64,000 nt of DNA. Origin: Hofstenia miamia (lineage: Eukaryota > Xenacoelomorpha > Acoela). The translations under genes and the position numbers were made by a program. The notes beneath the pieces are model-generated. The model saw only the letters and a list, made by a program, of their open reading frames with translations, had not been told where the DNA came from and made no database searches. The stretch is from contig SCFE01000021.1 of assembly GCA_004352715.1 (NCBI GenBank), forward strand, positions 1,820,271 through 1,884,270. Reading direction: 5' to 3'. This document shows, one piece after another, positions 52,650 to 63,785 of this stretch (the first letter of the stretch is position 1; each line of letters opens with the position of its first letter).

Positions 52650-55600
52650 ACACACGGCCAAATTATACAATCAATTTGTGCACTAGCTTCCATGAATTTT
52701 TTGTATGTATTTACCTTGTCAAAGTGAAAATATTAAAAAAGCTACAAAATGTAGCTACTTACATGTTTGAAAAGATAAAAATTTATTCACATGAATAAGG
52801 GTTAATATATAAAATTGACCAGCCGTCAATGCTTTGGAATTTTCCACATGATTTTACAGTGATTTCAAAAAAATTAATAAAAGCACATTCATTTAGGGTG
52901 CATTATTATTCAAAATATGAAATTGAAAATAGATCTTGTGTTTTAAAAGTTTGATTGCAAAAAATGACACAAAGATAAGGGTGTGAACCCAAAGGCCAAC
53001 TTACTCAAATCGTTCTAGTAAGGCAGATCTCGTGAGTAAAGCCAATGTCTTAGAGAGCGAGTCACTATATGGGGTCCCGTACCTACAAATGACGTTAATT
53101 AATAGGATAAATGAAGATGCTGCCATCTGTAATTCGTGCAAATGGGGGTGGTGACGGTCGTGAAGACGTCTGTAATATTTGTGCTGGACAGATGGCGGTC
53201 AGTAGAAACAGTGCCAGAAAGAGTGCTACTGCTCCTGAGCCAACTGCGGTAGTCATGTCAAACAACTTTCTTCTGGCCCATGAGATAGCGAGAGCCAGTG
53301 TTTGCTGTGCAAGCGGGAGAGACGCAACCTTCTCAACTGAATTTTGGCCTTCAGCTTGTCTCTGCTGATCAGCTTTAATTTCCAGAAGTCACCAGAGGAT
53401 TCTCATGATTAAACCGATTTAGCAATCACATTTCTAGGGGTAAAGGCCCGGAGCCGGCTTCGCACAATGTTCAGTCTGTCGACTGGTACAGTAACGTCTA
53501 CATAGATAAATAATCATTTTCCGGAAATTACTCAACAATTCGCGATGCACAATCAATTAATTAGAATTTAGCCTCTTCTCTTCAATTTCTTGTATCAAAT
53601 CATTCGTGATTACAAAACGATGGTGCCTTTTCAAGAAACCAATACCAAATTAGACAGGAACATCTCACAAACCATTCTACTGACTATCGACAACCAATCC
53701 ACTATTAAATTAGTCATCAAAAATTTCCATGGCCGCCCATTTTAATGGTGGTGAATTGCTCTGGAAATAGTTAAAAATACATAGTTGCTTAGAACTTCGA
53801 ATACCTATCTCTTGTCATACAACTTCTAGAAAGCTGACTGAACAATACCATGCAATAACATCGATGTACGCCAAACATGATTCTCAGAAGTCAAAGCGAC
53901 CACAAAATTGAGAGTATGATAGTGCTCAAACTTATCAATCACAAATGCTTTTCAATGTTTCCTGGCTAGATATCTAACATTATATATTGTTAATGAAATT
54001 AAGCAACTAGAAAAATATCGTAAATGAGCTGTACTAGAGCCCGACGATATTTCAATTTCGTTTAAAAAATCGATCTATTCAACAATTATTTACATCTTTA
54101 AGTTCTTTTATCCCTAGAAGAAAATTATAAAAAAACTAAATATTTGATATCAAAAACTGAATAGTGTGTACACACTTTTTCACCTTTTAGAAAAATTACC
54201 AAAATAAGAACCTCTTTAGGCAACCGTCATGCCAAGAAATTGGAAACATTGAATAATAATAAAGATTTGTTGGCTTAAAAATGTTATATATTTGAACAAA
54301 ATGGTTGTTGAGATGAGAAAATCAACAAAAAATTGATCATGAAAAAATCAATCGAAACTTCGATATTTTCTGAAATTGATAAAGTAAAAAAATCGCAACA
54401 TCGCAGGCAGTTGCATTAAAAAAACTCCTCGAACACTCACTATTAGCAGTCTAAAAATATTATTGTAAATTGTTTAAACCCTCAATTGAAAACACGTAAC
54501 ATAACTCTAACCCTAACACATTGTAAAGTACTAAATCAAGATAAATAATATCCGAACAGCATTTAACATAAGGCCAAATTTCACACCTAAAAGGCAATGC
54601 TAGTGACATAAATACAATAGTAAAACGAGCCAACTATATATTCTAAGTATGCACATTGCAAGTAGGGCTTCTGCGATTCGCCATATTTTTGTTTTGAGGT
54701 GAGTGAGTCGGGCCAGTCTCTTAAAATTCGTGTCGAGTTGGCAACATAGTCCTATCAATATCATAATTGTAAAGTCAGCATTAAATAACTGTTTAAATGT
54801 GTAATTATTAAGTATTGTATATAGATATAGCATTAAGCAAACAACGCTGATGTTATTAAATTAAATATCACTTGAATAAAGTGTGAAGTTTGTTTATCAA
54901 ATTCAAATCGCGACCATTGTTAACAAAGTTTTATTATAACTTTTACGGACGACGAAAACGAAACTTATGTCAAAAAATTCAAAGCAAGCCAATCTGAGGG
55001 AGAGGCTACTAACGTAATTCTAATCAATTCTAACATTTGGATGTTAGTAACGACCATTCGATAGACAATATGACTCAACCCCAGTGACTGAAAAATTTTT
55101 CTCTAGAAAGGTTTTTCATTTACAAAATTATATTACTGTTTTTAATTAAACAAACATACATTGCACTCTTTGATATCAAATCGGTTCGGCTCGTTTAAAT
55201 TTTGTGTAAGTTCGGCTCGGCTCGCCACACAAAATCTTTGAATGAAGCTCGCTTTAGCTCGATATTTTTTTAAAAATATTGTGCTCAAAGAATTTTTTAC
55301 ATAGCTTTTCCTATTATTTAATAAACATTTCTTAAATATGACTATAGGAAAGGCATACTGACTGCAAAAATTAAGAAAAATCTCCAAAATCAAATTAACA
55401 AGCAGAACTAAAAAATTGCTTTGCCTAAAATAGGCTCGTTTCGGCCTCGTTGTATATCAAATACTGTGCTCAAGCTCGGCTCGTCTAGTTAGAAGCTCGG
55501 CTCGTTGACAAGTCTGGACTCGACCCCACAGGAAATTATTAATGTTGAAATTTGATTACTCGACTCGACTCGAAGTTTCAAGTACTCACAGGGTCCTAAT

Positions 55601-58600
55601 TGCAATGTTGATTTATCACTGAATTTACACTAATTAAATGAACAGACCACAAACCTTTTAAAAAAATTATGCAATTCTGATGGCCTACACGCCTAAACTC
55701 ACAACTATATACTGCAATATAAAGTAACTTACTTAATCCATCATTAAAGTGCGACAATAGATCAAATATTGATTTTGATGAAACAAAAATTCACCAGTGA
55801 TTCCTCAGCTCAGCAAAACATTAGTTGCGCATTTAATGTTGATTTTATCTACACGAAAAAATTGATGAACAAATGTTAAATTAAGAAGTACTGAATCTCC
55901 AATAATGAATAAACAGCAATGGTTGGCATGAAACATTAATAATTACCATATGTTGGCACACTAAAGAAGAACAACGCTTTAGTAAATAGTAAAGTTGAAT
56001 TTGAATGTTCATTATGCAATTGAAAGGAAGGTTAAAATCATTGTTAACAAAATTGAAAATACGCACTTTGTATCGTTCAGATTAAGAATATACAACGATC
56101 CCCAATCATCGTAGAAGGCATTTTGCATAAAAGTCTCGTCATTCTTTTGAATGTGAAGAGGGGCTTGGATCGGAGAAGGAACATATGTGAGAAAATTTAG
56201 TTGCTTTCCTGTCCCCATCGCCCGACCCAGTTTGCTCTCGATAACATGCAACAAATGAGGAAGGTCTTTTAGCTCGTAATATCTAGGTAGATTCAAGTGT
56301 ACCTAAGCTAACAAAAAAGATTATTTTAATAAATAGAAACAAAATTTTCTTGCATTTGAGTTTTTGTAGCTTTAGGTTTAAATGATACGTTTGCATATAC
56401 AACGATGAACATATTACAAAGTAAAAATATCCAAAAATAAGTAAGGACATTACATGAATTTGGCACGCACATGCATAACAGGTGAAAACGTCTCTCACAA
56501 TGATACTCGCAGTGGGCTTTCCTCGAAAGTTGCTTACAAGGTATCGCTGACGGAATAATTGCCTCAAATCAAAGTGAAACACTGAATTACGATAGCACAG
56601 CATGCACAAAATTATTTCGCCCAAGACCTACTATTAACAAGGCCGCGGCAAAGGAAATTTGATCACAAAATAAAGAGGCCATTGGTATTTTCAAAGATCG
56701 TTTTAATTCTTACATGAAAAAAATAATTTATGGTATTATATTTCATAAGTCAACTAAATACACGGCCGAATACCTCAGAGTATGCCTTAATAAACAGGAG
56801 GCCATTGTGTAAACTACAGTTTTTTAATGATATTTTTATTAATGTCAAAATATTTTACATATACATGTCAACATTGTACTTGTCAATTTTATCAAGTGTT
56901 CAAATAAACCATGATATTTATGCAGTTTGAGAAAAACTTTAATGTTCATTAAACACAAAAATAAGATAATTTTTTCTCTTAAAGCCTTCCATAGCATTTA
57001 ATCGAAACAAATCACTGAAATACTTTTTAATATTATTAGACACATTTTTACATCTCTTAAATATGTTACATGCAATTCTTAAAATAATCTGTACAGTACA
57101 AATAAACAAATTTAAAAATTTGGCCTAAATTAGGTAGGAATATTCGTTGCAATTTGCCATTGAAATACTGGTAGCTTTTCTCATTAAGCAGCAAAAAGAA
57201 GGGACGTTCAACACAGTATCAATCCAATTCACCGATAGCTTAGAGAGCCTAGGACAGTGGCGTTTTTGAGAAAAATGAGATGATCACTATCATCAAGTCT
57301 TTCTGCAAGTATATAATAGTAGTTATAATCAATATACCAGTCATTGAGAGGTCGAGGTAATCGCAAAATCTTGAACATGTCAAAATAATCATGTGAGGCA
57401 AGAATTTAAAATTTTTTAAAAAAATCTACATCATGCAAGAAAAGCAAGCATGCACTGCATCGTCAAGACATTCGAAAAAATGAATTCCACATTCAAATAG
57501 TAATATCTATCCAATAAGAACTTTGATAATGAACCGATATAACGGGTTCCAAATGTTAAGGCTTCAAAAGATTAGAGAATTTGATATGTTCATCATTAAT
57601 GTAAATTCCTTAGGAATTTGTATATGATACTTAGTCCTTTCAGATTATTGCAATATAACAAAACAGTTTTCATGAATTAGCGTGTAACAAACTATTTTTT
57701 TCCGAAAAATAGTTACACCACGAATTGCATACACAAAAATATTTACTGTTGCTTAACAAATTTACAACAGCTTTAAAAAATATTTACCATTACTGGATAT
57801 TAATTTTGATTATTATTGTAATGTTGACAATTTCTTAAAACACAACATGGCCTCATTTTTTGTCTGCTAAATTTCTCTTGGCGGGGTCGTAAGTAGGCCT
57901 TGGTTTCGCTTCAGAAAAAATTTACAGATACGTAAAAATGGAACAAGATTTCAGTGAAGGGTAAACAAAAGCCGCATGAAGAAACCCGTCACACAAACAC
58001 GTAAGTGTGAAAAAGTAACTTTAGTGCAAATATCTTTCAATTGAAAGAGATAATGGGATACTAAAATACAAATTTTACTTTTCACCCGACTGCAATTCCT
58101 TGGCATTTATCCCCAAAGGAATCTGATAGACCATTTGCGCAAACCAAGTGAAATTTGCAAAGGGAGCGAATTTCTGGAGAACAGGATCAAGCACTTCAAT
58201 GATAGCTTCTTCAATATTCCAATCTAACGGTCTAGAATCTGGATCATAATTCAGAAGAGTAAAGATCAAATCATAAGATGTAAAGAAGCGATACGAACGA
58301 TTCGAAGGAGGCTCCCGCGCATTTTGAATAATGGTGGTATAGGCCGAAACTAATTGCTGCTCCCGAGAAATAATATTCTAAAATTGGATGATTAAATTAT
58401 ATTTAATGGAAAAGGTTGCAATCAAAATATTATCAGAATCTAACAAATAAAGTTATAAGTATACATTAGTTACCGGTTAATAACACAGCAATAACAAAGT
58501 CGTACACTCGCCCTTTTGCGCAACATAAAATTGCTAAAAAGCACCTAGATGAAAGCTTAAATAGAATTTATTTGAAAAAATTTCGTCAAGTGAAAAAAAC

Positions 58601-61600
58601 ATCCAAATTCCTGTAGAAGTTCATTTCGAAAACTATTCCAGACAAAGCAAAGAATTCACAATATTACGATAATTAAGTCCTTATTTTCTGATTATTCATA
58701 TTTATATTTTTGATAATAATGATTTTGTATTGGAGGGAACATCAAATAGGCACGAGCGTCGTCTACAATTTTAGGTTTTACGGGCCGAGAATTTTGAAAA
58801 AACTACTTGGTTTCATAGATATAACAATTAATTTGCGAACTAAAAAGAACATGGTCGCAGAAAATTTGAAGTGTGTCAAATGCTTGGTATGCCTCGTACG
58901 TACCTTAACAGCATTGGAGACTAGAACAGAAGTTTCTTCTGGATTTGAACAAATATTGGCACTTATGAATTCGTCGATATGTATAGTAACATGACAAGAA
59001 TTATCAGCAGTCTTTTGAAGTTTTATTGTGTAAAGTGAATCTACAGAAGAAGCATCCACAACATCGTATTGGAACTTGATATAAGTCTGATCTATAAAGA
59101 TGTTATTATTTAGAAAGGAACCTTTGCAATTGAAAAAAGAAAATCGTAAGTGATAGGTTAAAAATACATTTGTTAAAAAATTATAGATATGTATTAAATG
59201 GATATGCAAACACTTGATAAATCCTATAAAGGAATAGTACTCCTTTTATTGGAAATTGAATTGGTATATGATTCTTGGAAACAGAAACAGTGACTAAAGT
59301 TTAATTTGATTATTACTCAAACTGCAAGATTTGCATTACGAAATTGCAATAGCAGGCAAATTAATCCGACCACAACTAGCAAACCACAATTAACGAAAAA
59401 CATTGTGAAAAATATAACAGACAAGTAAATGATGACACATTCATTTACGAAATCTTATGGAACATGTTAATACAACAGTGAATTGAAATTTTGCCATGGA
59501 CACCATACAGCCTAAATATGAACCCCATAGACATTTTTGGAGAATGTTGAATCAACGTATGCACAATACACCATCACGCAATAAGGAACAATTACTCGGC
59601 AAGAAATGGGATACATTAATAAATGATATTTAGTTACAGGCTTGCGACCAACATTGGTAGAAAGAATGCCACTACGTACTGATCTTCTATAAAAAAAGCA
59701 AGAGGAGGTTATACTCATGATTAGGGCGACTTAAAAAGTTTGAAATTTGGACTCACAAATTTTGACTTTTTACTTAAAAATAATTTTTTACTTAAAAAAT
59801 TGACTTAAAGATTTTTAAGATTTTGAAAAATTCGTGTATTCTATGCTAAACATAATCAACTAGATAGTAAGAAGCACCACTACAGAACTGCCCATTATTT
59901 TATTGTCTTAAGCATACTTTTTAACATTGAGAAGAATCTTTATATGGAAGCAGAACACTTGCTATTTTCAGCAATCCATAATCTGTAAGATTTAATGAAC
60001 CGATTATTCATTAAGTCATGTAATCTATAGTTTTCAATTTTCGGCTAAGCATCCAAAATTAAGGTTGATTCAAACTCAAAGCATTTTACAAGTTCAATTT
60101 AATTCATAGTAATTTGTGGCTTCCACTAACTTTTGTATTATTGTCCCATTGAAGCACCTTTAGTAATGTCAAAATAATAAAATATTAATTAAATTTTTGC
60201 TCTAACTTATCTCTATTTTAGTAGTAAAAAATTTTGCAGTGATACTTTCCCATGTTTTTTTAACCAAGAAATTTATATTTTTAAAAGCTAAACAAATTGG
60301 AAATGACGTTATAGATTTATAAGTAAAGGCTTCCTCCCCTTTAAACTTTTGTTTACACACTTGAACGACAAAACGCATACATTTTCTCAGATACTCTGCT
60401 ATAAAAATGTTGTTAACTTTTGTATTACATGGCTTTAAATGGTTTTTTATGAAAATCATTCATACATTGTTTCTCTTACAAAAAATTTGACCTCAAAGAA
60501 CATTTCAATTTTTTTACCTAATTCCAAAGTTTGTAAAATTTTGACTTCAAAATGTTTAAAATATGTATGCATATGCATTAACTATTTAAACAAAATTGAC
60601 CCTTATTTCAATTTTAACTTTTTTTACTTTTGTTCGCCCTACTCATGATAAGATTAATCTATTATGAAATTGGAGTGGGAGTCAATTTTGATTTTTACAT
60701 TTTATAATAATTAATGTGTACATGTATACTTCCATGCAATTTATATATTTTTATATATTGCTTGCATTTTCGCATTAAATCCATTTTAATTAACAATTCT
60801 ACCATAGACAGATATGCATGCTTTTAGAATATTGTCTTCTATTTAGAAGCTTTTGTCAAATTATTGATTTGATGTTACATACAAAAGTAATATACTATGA
60901 CAACATAACACCAAAACTCAGTTTAATTGTACATTGTTTCAGGCAGAAAATATTATATAAAAGTGTCGTATATGAAAATGTATATTTTGCTGTATTTGTA
61001 GTCTTGTTTTCTATTTATTGGCAATATGCTTCTATGATGCAAAATTTGGTATGCATTATCAAAATGAAAGAATTTATGAAGTGAGAGAAGGAAATTTTCA
61101 AAACTTTGTTTTTACCATTTTTACACCAGTGATAGACATAGCTGTACCAAAGGACAAGAATGTAGAAAGCAAGGAGAAAGAGAAGATAAGCAAGTACAGG
61201 TAGTTGGCAGAGGAAATAGAAAGGCTGTGGAAGTTAAAGAAGGTTGAAGTAGTCCCGGTAGTAGTAAGAGCACTAGGAGCAGTGAGTAAGAAGGATAAGA
61301 GATACTTGGAGGAGTTGGGAGTACCAAAGTGGGGAGGAGCAGTAGCACAGTAGGCAGCATTGTTAAGAACAGAAAGAGTCCTGAGGAAAGCTCTCAGACT
61401 CCCTGGGAACTGGTGAGTTCCCCGAGCTGAGAGGGATACCAGCATGAAGCTGTGAGAAGTAAGAAAAATAATAATAATAATAAATGTATGTCCTGATGAT
61501 ACTTTAATCAGAAAATAGTTGAAATTACTTGTGTAGTCCCTTAGCCTCATTTAGTTTTTATCTTGTCTTTGATATTTTATTTTTGGTTTTCTAAGGGTGG

Positions 61601-61739
61601 CCGGAATAATTTTCCTGTTTCTTACACTTGAATTTAAACAAAAAATACCTGTTTTTGACATGGAAAGCTCAAATTGTATAAATGATGTCAATTCCTCCTG
61701 CTCTTCTGAACTTATGCTAACATCAAAATCAAGGAAGAT
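48245..61739 (-). CDS. PIGS: GPI transamidase subunit PIG-S (6 of its coding exons)
   Basis: PIG-S is a subunit of the ER-membrane GPI transamidase, which cleaves the C-terminal signal of precursor proteins and attaches a preformed GPI anchor; its partners are PIGK, GPAA1, PIGT and PIGU. Exons, 5' to 3': 61739-61649, 59091-58904, 58377-58079, 56282-56067, 50183-49958, 48559-48245. They join in phases 1, 0, 2, 2, 0 with consistent reading and GT/AG borders, giving 444 residues. Vertebrate PIG-S is about 555, so roughly 110 N-terminal residues, including the first membrane helix, lie beyond 64000. Marker words: LIFTLLNYDPDS, NFLTYVPSPIQAPLHIQ, HRTIDNIAVAVSS and FQEDQKYAIYLPLFLPLAIP. The introns carry many transposons, one a near-complete piggyBac. 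Identity is confident; exact borders are predicted by eye. Confidence 0.9.
49513..49865. mobile_element. 353-bp hAT-type element with perfect 8-bp target duplication
   Basis: Tips TAGAGATATG and CATATCTCTA; both flanks are CATTGGAG (49505-49512 and 49866-49873). The interior starts with degenerate GCGGTGCACCGCGGCACGG and GTGCGGTATACCGCGG words that are themselves palindromic. Sits in the last PIGS intron. Confidence 0.8.
49958..50183 (-). CDS. PIGS: PIGS exon
   Basis: Acceptor TTTAG, reads GQHHQLQCSTLIAHFTAQL then WEFESVCRHRTIDNIAVAVS and LATLVQQ, matching the E.DRL..AR..ENLATA..TL.SL segment of human PIG-S. Donor CAG/GTAAAG, phase 0. Confidence 0.9.
50475..52805 (+). mobile_element. piggyBac transposon, near-complete
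   Basis: Bounded by TTAA on both sides. Terminal inverted repeats are TTAACCCTTATCCATGT and TTAACCCTTATTCATGT (one mismatch). Each end also carries a subterminal palindromic word AGCTACATTTTGTAGCTTTT (left at about 50493; right, inverted, at about 52738), and a third AGCTACAAATTGTAGCTGG lies at about 50672. It lies in a PIGS intron on the opposite strand. An (AT)n run sits at 52615-52646 near the right end. Confidence 0.85.
51234..52402 (+). pseudogene. piggyBac transposase, deleted and frameshifted
   Basis: The likely start is the ATG at 51234 (MRRSRRITAEAALQALFNMD), followed by an acidic N-terminus. At about 51425 the frame changes and roughly 200 residues of the usual N-terminal and early catalytic region are missing. 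It resumes at SDNSIWDLFLNNLHRHYEP. All three catalytic Asp contexts are present: LTIDEQL, IVTDNYFTS and KGGGDQLDQ. A frameshift at about 51935 separates the second and third. The C-terminal cysteine-rich zinc domain is intact (CHSCYKNTRSKCDLCRR to CKCEFC, stop 52403). It cannot encode an active enzyme as it stands. Confidence 0.85.
52990..53400 (-). pseudogene. possible decayed PLGRKT-like (plasminogen receptor) sequence
   Basis: A minus-strand frame reads QQRQAEGQNSVEKV then TLALAISWARRKLFDMTTAV, a hydrophobic run (GAVALFLALFLL) and SSRPSPPPFARITDGSIFIY. This order resembles PLGRKT (C9orf46): a Gln/Arg/Met-rich helix, an AMQIAWSRE-type motif, a membrane helix, then K-P-rich and a second hydrophobic segment. 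It has no intron and several apparent shifts, so a processed pseudogene is possible. It lies in a PIGS intron. The bases left of about 53080 (GGTTCACACC-like on the minus strand) may be SINE-like. Low confidence. Confidence 0.25.
53401..55170. other. non-coding PIGS intron
   Basis: No gene. A short hAT-like GC-rich patch begins TAGGGCTTCTGCGATTCG at about 54664. Confidence 0.4.
55180..55600. mobile_element. hAT-type repeat with TCGGCTCG words
   Basis: Degenerate TCGGCTCG / ACTCGACTCG words cluster at 55185-55245 and 55430-55600, with AT-rich sequence between. A tip-like CACAGGGTCCTA is at the right. Same construction as the 24450 and 49513 elements, but both ends are not secured. Confidence 0.4.
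56067..56282 (-). CDS. PIGS: PIGS exon, luminal domain
   Basis: Reads YYELKDLPHLLHVIESKLG, NFLTYVPSPIQAPLHIQ, then DWGSLYILNLNDT. The acceptor CTACCTAG is chosen over the upstream CTTAG because only it keeps phase 2 with the previous donor and gives the conserved YY..LPH..ESKLG join. The donor is a less usual GTGCGT. Confidence 0.9.
56283..58078. other. PIGS intron, no other gene seen
   Basis: AT-rich sequence; short ORFs without similarity. Confidence 0.5.
58079..58377 (-). CDS. PIGS: PIGS exon, luminal domain
   Basis: Acceptor TTTTAG, reads NIISREQQLVSAYTTIIQ, then YDLIFTLLNYDPDSRPLDW and NIEEAIIEVLDPVLQKFAPF, matching the LLNPDP...W.IE.A...Y..P segment of human PIG-S. Donor GAAAA/GTAAAA, phase 2. 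Confidence 0.9.
58904..59091 (-). CDS. PIGS: PIGS exon, luminal domain
   Basis: Reads QTYIKFQYDVVDASSVDS through EFISANICSNPEETSVLVSN to AVK, then donor AAG/GTACGT in phase 0. Confidence 0.8.
59480..59713 (+). pseudogene. Tc1/mariner transposase C-terminal relic
   Basis: Plus-strand frames keep the DDE tail: PKYEPHRHFW or NMNP-like words around 59500-59530 (PNMNPI.. shifted), then a frame with LRPTLVERMPLRTDLL and KKQEEVIL, matching SMPRR...GGHT. It is interrupted right after this by a hAT insertion. Confidence 0.45.
59722..60641. mobile_element. 920-bp hAT-type element with perfect 8-bp target duplication
   Basis: Tips TAGGGCGACTTAAAA and complement of TAGGGCGAACAAAAG; both flanks are CTCATGAT (59714-59721 and 60642-60649). 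The subterminal parts consist of degenerate words such as TTTTGACTTTTTACTT and GTCAAAATTTT. A minus frame at 60202-60459 (85 residues) is open, but I recognise no domain. Inserted at the end of a mariner relic. Confidence 0.75.
59984..61440. repeat. large duplication, copy 1
   Basis: Matches 62158-63614 at an offset of 2174. Through about 61183 I see no difference; beyond that the two differ at many bases within a LINE end. Confidence 0.9.
61110..61475 (+). pseudogene. LINE 3' end, restriction-like-endonuclease type, copy 1
   Basis: The frame PVIDIAVPKDKNVESKEKE, then LWKLKKVEVVPVVV, is the C-terminus of R2/R4-type LINEs, where ID.AVP.D belongs to the restriction-like endonuclease. Stops at 61201 (TAG) and about 61351 break it. 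Ends in an ATA-repeat tail (61470-61482). Confidence 0.65.
61649..61739 (-). CDS. PIGS: PIGS exon, N-terminal part of luminal domain
   Basis: 30 codons reading IFLDFDVSISSEEQEELTSF to ELSMSKT, acceptor TTTAG, donor ACAG/GTATTT, phase 1. The last base plus AT of the next exon makes an Asp codon. Weakest of the six by similarity, but strand, phase and position all fit. Confidence 0.65.
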
Positions 61740-62156
61740 CTAAATAAAGGGAGGGTAGTGGTATATAAGAATTGCAGAGTAACGATGAAATACCTCACAC
61801 TTGCAAGTTAGTCGATTTATGAGGTGAATATGAATATGAATATAATTCTAAACTATTAAACGATGTATTTTATACTTTAGTAGGAAACACTCCAATTTTG
61901 CTTACATCAAGGATATCTAAGTATACATGATGAGCCAAAGCTAGGGGGATAATTTATAGCAGCATTATTTTGAGATTCATGCCCATAGAATTACAGGCTT
62001 TCTGAAATACTTGAAGATAAAAACAATAAAAATGTTGTGCTATATGACCATAACTTTAATAACATAAATAAGCCTACTTCTTAAACTGTCCACCTGCTGT
62101 TTTTGTTTGAACCTGTATTTAAGATAATTGATTACATACAAGAGTGAATTAGAGTA

Positions 62157-62157
62157 N
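62157..62157. other. single N at start of duplicated block
   Basis: A lone N precedes the second copy of the 59984 block, which begins in the middle of the hAT element. Similar lone Ns sit at 35060 and 35850. Confidence 0.95.
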
Positions 62158-63614
62158 TGTAAGATTTAATGAACCGATTATTCATTAAGTCATGTAATCT
62201 ATAGTTTTCAATTTTCGGCTAAGCATCCAAAATTAAGGTTGATTCAAACTCAAAGCATTTTACAAGTTCAATTTAATTCATAGTAATTTGTGGCTTCCAC
62301 TAACTTTTGTATTATTGTCCCATTGAAGCACCTTTAGTAATGTCAAAATAATAAAATATTAATTAAATTTTTGCTCTAACTTATCTCTATTTTAGTAGTA
62401 AAAAATTTTGCAGTGATACTTTCCCATGTTTTTTTAACCAAGAAATTTATATTTTTAAAAGCTAAACAAATTGGAAATGACGTTATAGATTTATAAGTAA
62501 AGGCTTCCTCCCCTTTAAACTTTTGTTTACACACTTGAACGACAAAACGCATACATTTTCTCAGATACTCTGCTATAAAAATGTTGTTAACTTTTGTATT
62601 ACATGGCTTTAAATGGTTTTTTATGAAAATCATTCATACATTGTTTCTCTTACAAAAAATTTGACCTCAAAGAACATTTCAATTTTTTTACCTAATTCCA
62701 AAGTTTGTAAAATTTTGACTTCAAAATGTTTAAAATATGTATGCATATGCATTAACTATTTAAACAAAATTGACCCTTATTTCAATTTTAACTTTTTTTA
62801 CTTTTGTTCGCCCTACTCATGATAAGATTAATCTATTATGAAATTGGAGTGGGAGTCAATTTTGATTTTTACATTTTATAATAATTAATGTGTACATGTA
62901 TACTTCCATGCAATTTATATATTTTTATATATTGCTTGCATTTTCGCATTAAATCCATTTTAATTAACAATTCTACCATAGACAGATATGCATGCTTTTA
63001 GAATATTGTCTTCTATTTAGAAGCTTTTGTCAAATTATTGATTTGATGTTACATACAAAAGTAATATACTATGACAACATAACACCAAAACTCAGTTTAA
63101 TTGTACATTGTTTCAGGCAGAAAATATTATATAAAAGTGTCGTATATGAAAATGTATATTTTGCTGTATTTGTAGTCTTGTTTTCTATTTATTGGCAATA
63201 TGCTTCTATGATGCAAAATTTGGTATGCATTATCAAAATGAAAGAATTTATGAAGTGAGAGAAGGAAATTTTCAAAACTTTGTTTTTACCATTTTTACAC
63301 CAGTGATAGACATAGCTGTACCAAAGGACAAGAATGTAGAAAGCAAGGAGAAAGAGAACATAGACAAGTACAGAGAGTTAGCAGAGGAAATAGAAAGGCT
63401 GTGGAAGTTAAAGAAGGTTGAAGTAGTCCCGGTAGTTGTAGGAGCACTAGGAGCAGTGAGTAAGAAGCATAAGAGATACTTGGAGGAGTTGGGAGTACCA
63501 AAGTGGGGAGGAGCAGTAGCACAGAAGGCAGCATCGTTAGGAACAGCTAGAGTCCTGAGAAAAGCTCTCAGACTCCCTGGGAACTGGTGAGTTCCCCGAG
63601 CTGAGATGAATACC
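62158..63614. repeat. large duplication, copy 2
   Basis: Starts inside the hAT element (its left end is absent) and runs through the LINE 3' end. Confidence 0.9.
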
Positions 63615-63665
63615 AGCATGAAGCTGTGAGAAGTAATAATAATAATAATAATAATAATAACTGTA
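63285..63665 (+). pseudogene. LINE 3' end, restriction-like-endonuclease type, copy 2
   Basis: Better preserved than copy 1: open from IDIAVPKDKNVESKEKENID through YRELAEEIERLWKLKKVEV, VVGALGAVSKKHKRYLEELG and ARVLRKALRLPGNW to the stop at 63588. These are typical final residues of this LINE group. Ends in (ATA)n at 63635-63660. The upstream RT is absent. Confidence 0.7.
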
Positions 63666-63668
63666 ATA

Positions 63669-63785
63669 CAGGGCTCTCTGTCATTATTTAGTAAAATTCG
63701 ATTATAAACCAGGGCTCTCTGTCCATTTTTGATTATAATAAGGGCCATCTGTCAAAAAAATTATAATAACAGGGCTCCTTGGAAA
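63669..63785. repeat. irregular tandem of CAGGGCTCTCTGTC
   Basis: The word occurs at 63669 and 63710, and diverged at 63741 (AAGGGCCATCTGTC) and 63770 (CAGGGCTCCTT), with AT-rich spacers of 15-27 bases. Confidence 0.7.

Noticed and set aside
60202-60459. 85-codon minus frame, repeated at 62376, with protein-like composition (CMRFVVQVCKQKFKGEEAF)
   Set aside because: Lies wholly within a hAT-type element and shows no domain I recognise. Kept as element content rather than a gene.
61098-61550. 150-codon minus-strand frame, repeated at 63272-63748
   Set aside because: Antisense of the LINE C-terminus, which matches a known protein family on the plus strand; the low-complexity Ser/Leu composition is typical of a shadow frame.
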